From positions 62,001-126,000 of the forward strand of contig BPJO01000010.1 in NCBI GenBank assembly GCA_026004655.1: DNA of 64,000 bases. The letters run 5' to 3'. Of this stretch, positions 17,664-26,361 are shown piece after piece. Made by a program: the position numbers and the translations under genes. The stretch comes from Phycisphaerae bacterium (GTDB lineage: Bacteria; Planctomycetota; Phycisphaerae; Tepidisphaerales; Tepidisphaeraceae). The notes below the pieces were generated by a model. That model saw nothing but the letters and a program-made list of their open reading frames with translations. It ran no database searches and was not told where the DNA came from. Numbering within the stretch: position 1 is the first letter of the stretch; each line of letters opens with the position of its first letter.

Positions 17664-19373
17664 ATGAAATTAATCGATCAGATAAGACAATCAGGACTCC
17701 TGGATGACACCGCAATCCATCGCGCCAGGGAGATGATGGATTCGGGAAAACCCCTCGAAGACGCCATTCTCGCTGCAGATGGAGTCAGCGAGGAATCGTT
17801 ATTGCGTTATTTGGCCGAGACGTTCTCGGTTCCCTATGTAAATCTTGAAACCCAGTCCCCTTCAAAAGAGTTCTTGTCCCAGTTCCCCCTTCGGGTGCTA
17901 ATTCGTCATAACCTGCTTCCGCTGCGCGAATCGGATGGGACAATACTGGTGGCTGCTTCTAGAATCAGTGAGACCACCGGAATTGATGAATTGCGTCTTT
18001 TGACCGGACGTGATATTACGCTCGCACTGGCCCCGGCCGGGGAGATCGCGCGTCAACTCAAAACCATTGTCGGGATCGGCGCTGAAACCCTTCAGTCCTT
18101 GGATGCCGAAGCCGGTATTCAGGTCCTGGATGCGGAAGACGAAGGTGATCTGGATTCCGAATCGGCCGCTCATGACGCCTCGATCATCAAGTTCGTTAAT
18201 CAAATCCTGACCGAAGCCATTGACAGCCGCGCAACGGACGTTCACATCGAACCATTCGAAGACCAGCTTCGGCTTCGATACCGGATTGACGGGGTCCTTG
18301 TCGAAGCCAACGTTCCCCCGAGCGTTCGGCGTTTTCACTCGGCGATCGTTTCGCGAATCAAGATCCTGTCGCACCTGGATATCGCTGAAAAAAGGCTGCC
18401 ACAGGATGGAAGAATCAAACTCAAGCTGGGCGGCAGGGAAATTGATGTCCGAGTTTCGATCATCCCCATGATTCATGGCGAAGCGGTCGTTTTACGCATC
18501 CTGCACCGTTCCAGTGCACTACTGGGAACGGAACACCTGGGAATGCACCCCCGCGATCGTGAAATATTCGATCAGGTGCTGGACATGCCTCATGGTATCG
18601 TACTGGTGACCGGACCAACCGGGTCCGGAAAAACCACGACCCTTTATGCGGCACTTAGCGCCATTAATGATACCGAGCGGAAAATTATCACAATCGAAGA
18701 CCCCGTCGAATATCAGCTCCGGGGTGTCAACCAGATCCAGGTCAACAACAAAGCCGGTCTGACCTTTGCCCAGGGACTTCGGGCTATTCTCCGACACGAT
18801 CCGGATGTAGTTTTGGTCGGCGAAATTCGCGACCGTGAGACGGCTGAAATTGCGGTACAGGCTTCACTCACCGGACACCTGGTTTTCAGCACCCTGCATA
18901 CCAATGACGCGCCCGGTGCGGCCACGAGATTGATCGATATGGGCGTTGAACCTTATCTGGTGGCGTCTTCGCTCGAAGTGGTCATTGCCCAAAGATTGGT
19001 TCGTTTGATCTGTACACAGTGCAAAGCGCCCTTGCCTGATGATCTGTACCAGCGTGCCCGAGAACGATTTGGCGATCTTGTTCCACCGGTACTTTACTAC
19101 GGAAAAGGTTGTCGGGCTTGTCAGAACACCGGGTTCCGTGGACGGCAAGGGGTATTCGAAATGATGGCGATCAATGACGAGATCCGTTCTCTGATTTTGC
19201 ACCGCGCGCCATCACATGATCTGCGTCGTGTGGCTGTCAAAGCCGGCATGCGAAGTCTGCGTGAAGACGGTTGGCGTGTGGTCCGCGAAGGACGGACCAC
19301 CATAGACGAGCTGATGCAGAACACGAAAGATGAGGATCATCAGTTGAAGTTTGGTAGTGACGAGGGATTGTGA
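17664..19373 (+). CDS. gspE: Type II secretion ATPase GspE
   Basis: Cytoplasmic ATPase that powers pseudopilus assembly. The N-terminal T2SSE_N region (about residues 1-150) is followed by the ATPase core with Walker A GPTGSGKTTT (about 316-325), the Asp box ITIEDPVEYQL, Walker B VGEIRDRETAEIA and a His box around HLVFSTLHTNDA. A four-Cys zinc site is intact (CTQC then CRAC). From the ATG at 17664 it is 569 residues; an in-frame GTG at 17640 would add eight. The stop overlaps gspF (TGATG). PilB of type IV pili is related, but the downstream genes mark this as GspE. Confidence 0.94.
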   Translation: MKLIDQIRQSGLLDDTAIHRAREMMDSGKPLEDAILAADGVSEESLLRYLAETFSVPYVNLETQSPSKEFLSQFPLRVLIRHNLLPLRESDGTILVAASRISETTGIDELRLLTGRDITLALAPAGEIARQLKTIVGIGAETLQSLDAEAGIQVLDAEDEGDLDSESAAHDASIIKFVNQILTEAIDSRATDVHIEPFEDQLRLRYRIDGVLVEANVPPSVRRFHSAIVSRIKILSHLDIAEKRLPQDGRIKLKLGGREIDVRVSIIPMIHGEAVVLRILHRSSALLGTEHLGMHPRDREIFDQVLDMPHGIVLVTGPTGSGKTTTLYAALSAINDTERKIITIEDPVEYQLRGVNQIQVNNKAGLTFAQGLRAILRHDPDVVLVGEIRDRETAEIAVQASLTGHLVFSTLHTNDAPGAATRLIDMGVEPYLVASSLEVVIAQRLVRLICTQCKAPLPDDLYQRARERFGDLVPPVLYYGKGCRACQNTGFRGRQGVFEMMAINDEIRSLILHRAPSHDLRRVAVKAGMRSLREDGWRVVREGRTTIDELMQNTKDEDHQLKFGSDEGL

Positions 19374-20590
19374 TGGCAGCCTTTGCTTACGTTGCGGTGG
19401 ATCGATCCGGAAAACGGACTACAGGTGTGATCGTTGCAGACTCCAAAGCCGCGGCGATCGATTCGGTCCTTGCCCAAGGCCTTTCACCGGTATCTGTCAA
19501 TGAATCCGCTCCTAACGATTCTCGTAGCGGTGGACTGATCCGCAGAAAAGGGAAAATTTCTCAACACGCGGTCGAAACGTTTACCCGTGAACTGTCCAAT
19601 CTTCTTGCGGCTGGTCTGTCGATCTCACGAGCATTGGCATTGCTTAAAAGAGAAGCTTCCAATCCTGCCGCCAGGGAAGCATGGACAAAGATTCATGACG
19701 ATGTGGTGGGGGGCCAATCCCTGGCCGATTCACTGATGCAGTTTCCGCAGGCATTTTCGAGCGTATATGTTGCGATGGTACGCGCCGGAGAAACTGGAGG
19801 ATTCCTGCACGTTGTGCTGCAGCAGATCGCGGACTTTCGACAGAGAGATCAGGACCTGAAATCCAAAGTCCGATCGGCATTGATTTATCCGGTCGCGTTG
19901 GCATGCATTGCCAGTGGTGTCATGATCTTCTTGTTGACTTATTTCATCCCCAAGTTTGGGGCGATTTTTGCACAGTTCGGCGACAAGTTGCCGACTTTGA
20001 CACGTGTTGTTGCCGGCCTCAGTGGGTTATTGCTTCAATACGGAATTATTGTTTTGATCGCGGGAGCAATCGGTATTTTTGTACTACGTCGGTGGTTGTT
20101 GACTGAATCCGGCAGGCGTACCTGGGAGAAACTGTTGCTGTCCATGCCTTTGCTAGGCACGGTCATGTCACGTTTTGCATTGGTCCGTTTTGCCCGCATG
20201 CTAGGAACGTTGGTAGGTGCGGGCGTTCCTCTTGTGGCGAGCCTTAAAACCGCCCGCGAAGCCATCGGAAATCAGATCCTGGCTGATAGCGTGACCCGTG
20301 CAATAGAACAAGTTCAAAGAGGAACTTCATTGAGCAAAGCGCTTTCGGAAAACCGAAAACTCTTCCCCGCCAGCGTCATTGAAATGATCGCGGTGGCCGA
20401 AGAGACCGGTAGAGTCGATCAGGAGTTGATTCGACTGGCGACCACGTACGAGTCGGACCTAGACCGTCAACTCCGGACTTTGGTCGCTTTGGCAGAACCG
20501 TTGCTGCTGATCGTGATGGCGGCTTTGATCGGGACAGTAGTGGTTAGCATGCTGCTACCCGTATTTACCTTGCAAGACATGATTAACTGA
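19373..20590 (+). CDS. gspF: Type II secretion inner-membrane protein GspF
   Basis: Polytopic platform protein, 405 residues, with the usual two repeated T2SSF domains (about 70-195 and 270-395) and three transmembrane helices. The motif VETFTRELSNLLAAGLSISR opens the first domain and LVRFARMLGTLVGAGVPLV the second. AEETGRVDQEL is also typical. It connects the ATPase with the pseudopilus. Its ATG shares a base with the gspE stop. Confidence 0.94.
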   Translation: MAAFAYVAVDRSGKRTTGVIVADSKAAAIDSVLAQGLSPVSVNESAPNDSRSGGLIRRKGKISQHAVETFTRELSNLLAAGLSISRALALLKREASNPAAREAWTKIHDDVVGGQSLADSLMQFPQAFSSVYVAMVRAGETGGFLHVVLQQIADFRQRDQDLKSKVRSALIYPVALACIASGVMIFLLTYFIPKFGAIFAQFGDKLPTLTRVVAGLSGLLLQYGIIVLIAGAIGIFVLRRWLLTESGRRTWEKLLLSMPLLGTVMSRFALVRFARMLGTLVGAGVPLVASLKTAREAIGNQILADSVTRAIEQVQRGTSLSKALSENRKLFPASVIEMIAVAEETGRVDQELIRLATTYESDLDRQLRTLVALAEPLLLIVMAALIGTVVVSMLLPVFTLQDMIN

Positions 20591-20616
20591 GGTTTGTGAT
20601 GAATGGAAGGAAACAT

Positions 20617-21030
20617 ATGGCAAAATCAAATCATCGGATTCGCGGTTTTACGCTGATCGAATTGCTGCTGGTACTGGTGATTCTGGCCGTCCTGGCGGCG
20701 CTGGTCATTCCAAAGTTTACGGGTCGATCTCAGCAGGCTCGTGAGACGGCAGCCAAAACGGACATTTCCCGCATTGCCACTGCGATCGCGGCGTTTGAAA
20801 TCGATACCGGTCGGTTCCCTACCAGTGAAGAAGGTCTTAACGCGCTGATCAGCCAGCCCGCAGGTGTAACCAACTGGCACCAGGCGTTTTCAAAGATGCC
20901 GATCGATCCTTGGGGAAATCCCTATCAGTATCGTTATCCCGGACAGGATAACCCCAACGGTTTTGATGTGTACTCTTTTGGTCCCGACGGTCGTGAAGGG
21001 ACAGATGATGATATCCGGTTTAAAGGATGA
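20617..21030 (+). CDS. gspG: Major pseudopilin GspG
   Basis: Main subunit of the type II pseudopilus, about 137 residues. The prepilin signal is RGFTLIELLLVLVILAVLAA, cut after the Gly by a prepilin peptidase and then N-methylated. The C-terminal part has PIDPWGNPYQYRYPG and SFGPDGREGTDDD, which form the calcium-binding loop of GspG. The ATG at 20617 has AAGGAA upstream; earlier in-frame starts are possible. Confidence 0.94.
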   Translation: MAKSNHRIRGFTLIELLLVLVILAVLAALVIPKFTGRSQQARETAAKTDISRIATAIAAFEIDTGRFPTSEEGLNALISQPAGVTNWHQAFSKMPIDPWGNPYQYRYPGQDNPNGFDVYSFGPDGREGTDDDIRFKG

Positions 21031-21034
21031 TGCC

Positions 21035-21517
21035 TTGAGTCGATATCGGTCGAGTTTTGGTTTTACGCTCATCGAACTGGTCATCGTGTTGATGATCATC
21101 GCACTGACCATTTCGTTGGCGGCGCCTTCGTTAGGTGGATGGAGCACGGGTGCGAAGATGCGAAATGCGTGTGATGATTTTTTGGCCACGCTTCGATTGG
21201 CCCGCGGACAGGCGATCGTCGGCGTCTGTGAACAAATCGTGACCATCGACCCAAGCAACGGCACATACGCTATTCAAACCCGCAACGGGGAAATGGTCGA
21301 ACCCGCACCAGGACCGTGGGGTACTCCGATGAGCGTCCCGACCGGTTTTACTATCGATCTGCTCAGCGGTGGTCAGGGGGGGACATCCATCGTGTTTTAT
21401 CCAGACGGGCGGTCCACACCCGCGCTGATCCAGATCACTGCACCCGACGGACAATCACGCCAGATCGTTTCTCGGGCGCCTGCTGAACCGTTTCGTATTG
21501 TCGGGGGTGCCCCATGA
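21035..21517 (+). CDS. gspH: Minor pseudopilin GspH
   Basis: Minor pseudopilin at the pseudopilus tip, about 160 residues. The N-terminal signal is FGFTLIELVIVLMIIALTIS, followed by a globular beta-rich domain. I prefer a TTG start at 21035, with AGGA seven bases upstream and placed right after the gspG stop; ATGs at 21005 and 21008 would overlap gspG. The 3' end overlaps gspI by four bases. Confidence 0.85.
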   Translation: MSRYRSSFGFTLIELVIVLMIIALTISLAAPSLGGWSTGAKMRNACDDFLATLRLARGQAIVGVCEQIVTIDPSNGTYAIQTRNGEMVEPAPGPWGTPMSVPTGFTIDLLSGGQGGTSIVFYPDGRSTPALIQITAPDGQSRQIVSRAPAEPFRIVGGAP

Positions 21518-21903
21518 AGTCAAAGGGATTTACGCTCCCAGAAGTTCTGGCAACCATGCTGATGTTGGGCATCATTCTGCCCCCGGCGATGTATGCCATG
21601 ACGACCGCCATGCGCACCAGTTCGAGAGCCCGACACACGGCCGAAGCGGCTCAGTTGGCGCAATACAAGTTGACCGAACTCGCAATCACTCAGGATACCA
21701 CTCAGTTTACCGGTAGCGGAACTTTTGGAGATGCTTGGCCAGAATATCGATGGGAATCGAGCTTTACGACCGGGGATTTTGATGTGTATGTCTTGACGGT
21801 TCGCGTTTTGTGGTCAGAACAAAACATCGAACGCTCCGTATCTCTTTCCACGATCGTCGCCCCTTCAATCTCTCAGACAAGTAGTACGGGAGGCGGATCA
21901 TGA
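21514..21903 (+). CDS. gspI: Minor pseudopilin GspI
   Basis: A 129-residue minor pseudopilin. It starts MKSKGFTLPEVLATMLMLGI, with the processing site after Gly and the conserved Glu at +5 of the mature chain. Position between gspH and gspJ, with ATGA overlaps on both sides, supports the name. The tail is Ser/Gly-rich. Confidence 0.85.
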   Translation: MKSKGFTLPEVLATMLMLGIILPPAMYAMTTAMRTSSRARHTAEAAQLAQYKLTELAITQDTTQFTGSGTFGDAWPEYRWESSFTTGDFDVYVLTVRVLWSEQNIERSVSLSTIVAPSISQTSSTGGGS

Positions 21904-22565
21904 GTCATCGTGGTTTTACGCTTCTCGAATTGCTCCTGGCAACGGCCATCTCGGCCATGATGGCGCTGGTGATCTATTCGGCCATGGTGACGGGATTTCG
22001 CTCGCGGAATACCGCAGCCGTGCAAATGGACGATATCAGGTCTCTTTCGATCGTCATGGACATCATCTCTCGTGAGTTTGATTCTATCTTGCCCCCGACA
22101 GGGACATTATCCGGTCCCATGGTCGGATACGCGATGGGAAGCCCGGGCGCCGAAGCGGATTCGGTCAAGTTTTTCAATCTCGGCAAAGATCGTATCGTTG
22201 ACTCCCCACTAACAGAGGGTTTTCGGCAGGTGGAACTGGTTCTCAAAACCGATGCTGCTCAACCCGTGCTCGTCCGACGTGTATGGCGGAACTTGCTTGC
22301 CCCGACCATTCCTCCCCCGGAAGAAGAAATCATCTCCACCGAAGTAACCGGTTTTTCAGTTCGGTTTTTTGATGGAACTAGCTGGTACACGGAGTGGGAT
22401 TCGACGTTGCAGGAGGATTCGCTTCCGGTCGCCATCGAAATCACGCTTCGCAAGTCACCCTCTCGACAGTCTGATCGAACGGAACCCTATTCGATTTCGC
22501 GAATAATTCCACTGTCATGCGCTTCCCCTGTTGAAACGACGCAGGAGGGTAGCAATGCGTCATAA
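21900..22565 (+). CDS. gspJ: Minor pseudopilin GspJ
   Basis: A 221-residue minor pseudopilin opening MSHRGFTLLELLLATAISAM. The globular domain is typical of the family, with the SVRFFDGTSWYTEWDS block. It forms the tip complex with GspI and GspK. Its end overlaps gspK by 11 bases. Confidence 0.87.
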   Translation: MSHRGFTLLELLLATAISAMMALVIYSAMVTGFRSRNTAAVQMDDIRSLSIVMDIISREFDSILPPTGTLSGPMVGYAMGSPGAEADSVKFFNLGKDRIVDSPLTEGFRQVELVLKTDAAQPVLVRRVWRNLLAPTIPPPEEEIISTEVTGFSVRFFDGTSWYTEWDSTLQEDSLPVAIEITLRKSPSRQSDRTEPYSISRIIPLSCASPVETTQEGSNAS

Positions 22566-23826
22566 TCACGTTCGACAAGGGAGTGTGATCATTGTTGCAA
22601 TGATCGTTCTTTTTGCGCTCGCAGCCACAGTACTTACAATGGCCCGAAACGCACGGATCGATATGTCGCTGAGCGCGAACACACTCTCTGAGCGCCAAGC
22701 CGAATCCATTGCAACAGGTGCCGAACAGTATGTTCTGTCCATTCTTACGTCCTATCGCGACAGTCTGGATGATCTGACCGAATCGCAGTTTAGAGAGATC
22801 CCCATCGGCGGGGGATATTTCTGGATCGTCCGGCCGAATTATGGCGATGATTCTCTGCCGACGTATGGACTGCTGGATGAGACTTCCAAACTCAATCTCA
22901 ATACCGTTTCGCTTGATTCTCTCCGACTGCTGCCAGGGATGACTGATAATCTGGCAGGTGCCATTGTGGACTGGCGCGACAGCGATGATGAGATTTCAGA
23001 TAACGGAGCGGAAAGCGGCACCTATCTCAGTAAGCGTGACGGGTATCGAACCAAGAACGCACCCTTTGAGTCGGTCGAAGAGCTTTTGTTGGTCGAAGGA
23101 ATGACACCCGAACTGCTGTACGGCTATTCAGCCGGTACCAGAACCGTCGTTAGCGAGTACTATCAGATGCGCGGACTGTGTGATTTTTTCACTGTTTTTA
23201 CTCGGCAACCGAATACCGCCTCAGACGGAACCGCACGAATCAACATCAACATCCAACGAACTCAAGCCAGAGAACTTCTGAGAGAAAAACTTTCACGATC
23301 ACGTGGCGACGAAATCATGAACCTGCTGGGGACTCAGCCGGTTGAAGATGTATTTGACCTGGCCAGTAAGACTCGAATGACTTATGACGAGCTTCTACTG
23401 GTATGCGACTATCTGACAACCCGACCAACGAACCAGCAGCAGCGAGGTCTGATCAACATTAATCAGGCGCCGCGAGAGGTTCTTCTCACGCTTCCCAATC
23501 TGAGCGAAAGTGAGGTTGACTCTTTGATTTCCAGGCGATCAACCGAATCTATGACCCATCCAACATCAATCGCCTGGGTCTATGACGTGCTCAAGGAAAA
23601 ATCGGTGGGGCTGGCCAATCTTATAACCGGACGCGGGAGGCAGTTTTGTGCCGACATTGTAGCAGTCAGCGACAGGGCACGGGCGTTCAAATGGATACGT
23701 ATCGTGGTGGATACCACCTCTTCGACCCCTCGAATCGTTTATCGACGAGATTTAACCGAGCGAGGCTGGCCTCTGGATCAATCTATTCTCACAGCATTAA
23801 AGGGTGAATCAGGAGGTATGCGTTAA
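22555..23826 (+). CDS. gspK: Minor pseudopilin GspK
   Basis: Large minor pseudopilin of about 423 residues that caps the pseudopilus. The ATG at 22555 has GGAGG upstream and leads into a hydrophobic N-terminus (QGSVIIVAMIVLFALAATVL). The domain characteristic of GspK follows, with ETSKLNLNTVSLDSL, LAGAIVDWRDSDDE and FESVEELLLVEGM. It lacks Glu+5, as is common for GspK. Its stop shares a base with the gspL ATG. Confidence 0.88.
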   Translation: MRHNHVRQGSVIIVAMIVLFALAATVLTMARNARIDMSLSANTLSERQAESIATGAEQYVLSILTSYRDSLDDLTESQFREIPIGGGYFWIVRPNYGDDSLPTYGLLDETSKLNLNTVSLDSLRLLPGMTDNLAGAIVDWRDSDDEISDNGAESGTYLSKRDGYRTKNAPFESVEELLLVEGMTPELLYGYSAGTRTVVSEYYQMRGLCDFFTVFTRQPNTASDGTARININIQRTQARELLREKLSRSRGDEIMNLLGTQPVEDVFDLASKTRMTYDELLLVCDYLTTRPTNQQQRGLININQAPREVLLTLPNLSESEVDSLISRRSTESMTHPTSIAWVYDVLKEKSVGLANLITGRGRQFCADIVAVSDRARAFKWIRIVVDTTSSTPRIVYRRDLTERGWPLDQSILTALKGESGGMR

Positions 23827-25217
23827 TGCGCATTGGCGGCACATCAGTTGTTGCACTTTGTCTTGGGCACGATTTCGTCATCTGTGCGCTCGGTGAAGTC
23901 CGCGGAAATCAACGTATCGTACGGAAAATCGCTCGGTTCGATGCGGGCGGACCTTTGTTCGATCGTCCGGAAGCAAACGGACGGGCTTTGAGCCAGTTTC
24001 TGAGGGATCATCAGTTCGATGCTACTCGTGCAGTTGTCGGAGTGCCTGCAAAATGGGTCATTGCCCAAGAAAAGGAACTTCCACCAGTCAGTCCGGTGGA
24101 GGCATTATCAATTCTGCGTCTCCAGGCCGAGCGAATGGCGATGGGGGATGCCGGTACTCTCTTGACCGATACGGCCGGGGATATCCAATCGGCTGAAGGT
24201 CGTGTGCTTCTGGTGGGGATGTTGAAAACTCAGGCCGAGAACATTCAAAAACTTGCCGACGCCGCCGGTTTGAATCTGATTGGGATTTGTCCGACTTCAT
24301 TGGCCACCAGTGCGTTGATCGAATCCGATCACGACCTTATTCGTGTAGGGGAGTCTGGGGCAGAGCTGGTGCAGTGGCGTAGCGGTATGGCACGTCTGCT
24401 GCGTCCGATGCCGGTCAATCATGAAAAGGATCTAGTTCTTGAGACCCGGCGTGTTCTGGCCATTCGGGGACAGACCGGACGATTAAAGCTTTATGACCCA
24501 CGGGGGCTTACGAGTGATGAGCAGAATATTCTTTGCAAAGATCTGGGATCCGAGGTCGAATTGCTCACCCCGGATGAACTGAATATTCGTATCGACACGT
24601 CGGCGATGAACGGATCTGCAGAGGTACTTGGGCGTATTGGGTATCTTCCGGCTGCGGCATTGTCTTTACTGGCGTTGGATCCTCGACGATTACCGGTCAA
24701 TTTCCTTCAGGGTCGTTTGGCGCCTCCCCGACAACGTCGATTTGGTCGTACGGCCTATCTGGCCGCTGCGGCTTTATTTGTCGTAGTTGTTGGGCTCATC
24801 TCGCTGGTCATGTTTGTTCATGCCCGGGAATCCGAGGAGATGGAACTGAATGAAAGACTCAAAAGTATCGCCAAGGACGTCAAAGAGGCTCAAACCAGGC
24901 TCGATCAGTTCCGATTCGGAAGGCAGTATTTTGAATCCCGCTCAGGATATCTGAACTGCTGGCGTGAGTTGTCACAGACATTTAATTATTCCGAGACTAT
25001 CTGGGTCACGGGTTTCGTGCTTCGGTCCAGCGGAGAAGGCCAACTCATGGGAAAGAGCACCGACCAGAGGCTGATTCTGTCGTTGCGCGACCGTCTGATG
25101 AACAACAAATTCTTTTCGCGAGTTCAGTTGTTAGACCTGCGCGAATCCAGTGGTCGGAACAATGAGATAACCTGGTCCATCAGTTTCGTGTACTCGCATG
25201 CGGAGGCTGGGAAATGA
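23826..25217 (+). CDS. gspL: GspL-like type II secretion assembly protein (PilM/GspL fold)
   Basis: A 463-residue inner-membrane protein with an N-terminal actin-like cytoplasmic domain (about 1-300), one transmembrane helix (about 312-336, LFVVVVGLISLVMFV) and a short periplasmic ferredoxin-like domain. GspL links GspE to the periplasmic parts. Similarity is structural more than sequential, so the name rests on domain order and on its place between gspK and gspM. It overlaps gspM by four bases. Confidence 0.78.
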   Translation: MRIGGTSVVALCLGHDFVICALGEVRGNQRIVRKIARFDAGGPLFDRPEANGRALSQFLRDHQFDATRAVVGVPAKWVIAQEKELPPVSPVEALSILRLQAERMAMGDAGTLLTDTAGDIQSAEGRVLLVGMLKTQAENIQKLADAAGLNLIGICPTSLATSALIESDHDLIRVGESGAELVQWRSGMARLLRPMPVNHEKDLVLETRRVLAIRGQTGRLKLYDPRGLTSDEQNILCKDLGSEVELLTPDELNIRIDTSAMNGSAEVLGRIGYLPAAALSLLALDPRRLPVNFLQGRLAPPRQRRFGRTAYLAAAALFVVVVGLISLVMFVHARESEEMELNERLKSIAKDVKEAQTRLDQFRFGRQYFESRSGYLNCWRELSQTFNYSETIWVTGFVLRSSGEGQLMGKSTDQRLILSLRDRLMNNKFFSRVQLLDLRESSGRNNEITWSISFVYSHAEAGK

Positions 25218-25783
25218 ACTTGTCTCGTCGTGAAAAGATCATCGGTCTGGTTGCAAGCGTCGTGGTGGGTGGACTGATGCTTGATCAGCTGCTTGTTTCT
25301 CCCATGTTAGAAAGACTCGATAACGCCACCGCAATGATCCAGCAGCACCAGGAGGATCTGCAGAAAGCTGAATCTGTGTTCAGTAGTGATCTGGCTGCAC
25401 GCAAACGATGGAAACAGATGGTGGGCAACGGTTTCAAGACTGATGCCTCAGCGGCTGAGGGGCAGCTGCTGGATCGTGTCCGTGATGCAGCACAACGTTC
25501 GGGAATCGGTGTTCAGGCATTCAAACCTGAACGCAGTGAGAAAGTCAACGGATTTTATCGGATTACGATCCGTGTGACGGCCACCGGCAATGCCTCTCAA
25601 ACAGTCCGGTTTCTTTATCTTCTTCAGACTTCCACCATTCCCCTGAAGGTGATGGACCTGCAGATCAGTTCCAGAAAGGATGGAACGGACGATCTAGCGA
25701 TCCAGATGGGTATCTCCACGATTTTTGACGCCCCTGTTCAAAAGGTTGCTATGCGGGACAGTCAACGGGAGGTTATCCCATGA
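25214..25783 (+). CDS. gspM: GspM-like type II secretion protein
   Basis: A 189-residue bitopic protein. One N-terminal transmembrane helix (about residues 11-27) is followed by a coiled coil (about 35-60) and a ferredoxin-like periplasmic domain of the PilO/GspM kind. It would pair with the GspL-like protein. ATGA overlaps occur at both ends. The call rests on topology and gene order. Confidence 0.75.
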   Translation: MNLSRREKIIGLVASVVVGGLMLDQLLVSPMLERLDNATAMIQQHQEDLQKAESVFSSDLAARKRWKQMVGNGFKTDASAAEGQLLDRVRDAAQRSGIGVQAFKPERSEKVNGFYRITIRVTATGNASQTVRFLYLLQTSTIPLKVMDLQISSRKDGTDDLAIQMGISTIFDAPVQKVAMRDSQREVIP

Positions 25784-26346
25784 AGTACAGCCTGCTAATC
25801 TTATTTTTAATGATCTCGGTAGTTGAGGCTCAAAACCAAAGGTCTTCTTCAGGAAGTGATATTCCAGAAGAGTACCAGGTGATTGTCAGTCGGAACATAT
25901 TTCTCCGAGAAAGACAAAGACCCCGCGAACCTTCCACGCAGCCGGTCGTCATTCGTCCGGTAGAAACGCCTCCAGACGTACCCGAAAGACGTTTCGTTTT
26001 AAGAGGTGTCGTGCTCGAAGACGAAGGTATTCGAGCTTATTTCGAAAACGGATCAGGTCAGATCGTAAAAGTTTCGCCCGGAAATCCTATAGCGACTGGG
26101 TACATCAGCCAAATCATGATTGATACCGTCACATATGTATTGCCTGACGGCGAAGTACGACGGATCGAGATCGGACAAAATCTCGAAGGAACACGTGTCA
26201 GCGTCTCAACAAATCGGACGGGTTCGTCAGGAACATCGTCTAGCTCAACATCCGGGGGAGCATCCACAGGTGCTACGGGAGCAAATGAAATAGGCAATTT
26301 GAGTCTTGAAGAACGAATGCGCCTGCGTCGTCAACAAGGAAGATAG
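25780..26346 (+). CDS. gspC: GspC/PilP-like type II secretion clamp protein
   Basis: A 188-residue exported or anchored protein with a hydrophobic N-terminus (residues 1-17). Residues about 30-130 look like the GspC homology region: a VSRNIFLRER segment, then a beta barrel (RRFVLRGVVLEDEGIRAYF, VKVSPGNPI, ADG-like LPDGEVRRIEIGQNL). In GspC this domain contacts the N0 domain of the secretin. The C-terminus is Ser/Thr/Gly-rich. It lies directly before gspD. It could also be named PilP-like; no PDZ domain is present. Confidence 0.65.
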   Translation: MKYSLLILFLMISVVEAQNQRSSSGSDIPEEYQVIVSRNIFLRERQRPREPSTQPVVIRPVETPPDVPERRFVLRGVVLEDEGIRAYFENGSGQIVKVSPGNPIATGYISQIMIDTVTYVLPDGEVRRIEIGQNLEGTRVSVSTNRTGSSGTSSSSTSGGASTGATGANEIGNLSLEERMRLRRQQGR

Positions 26347-26361
26347 GAAGGAACCTGAAAT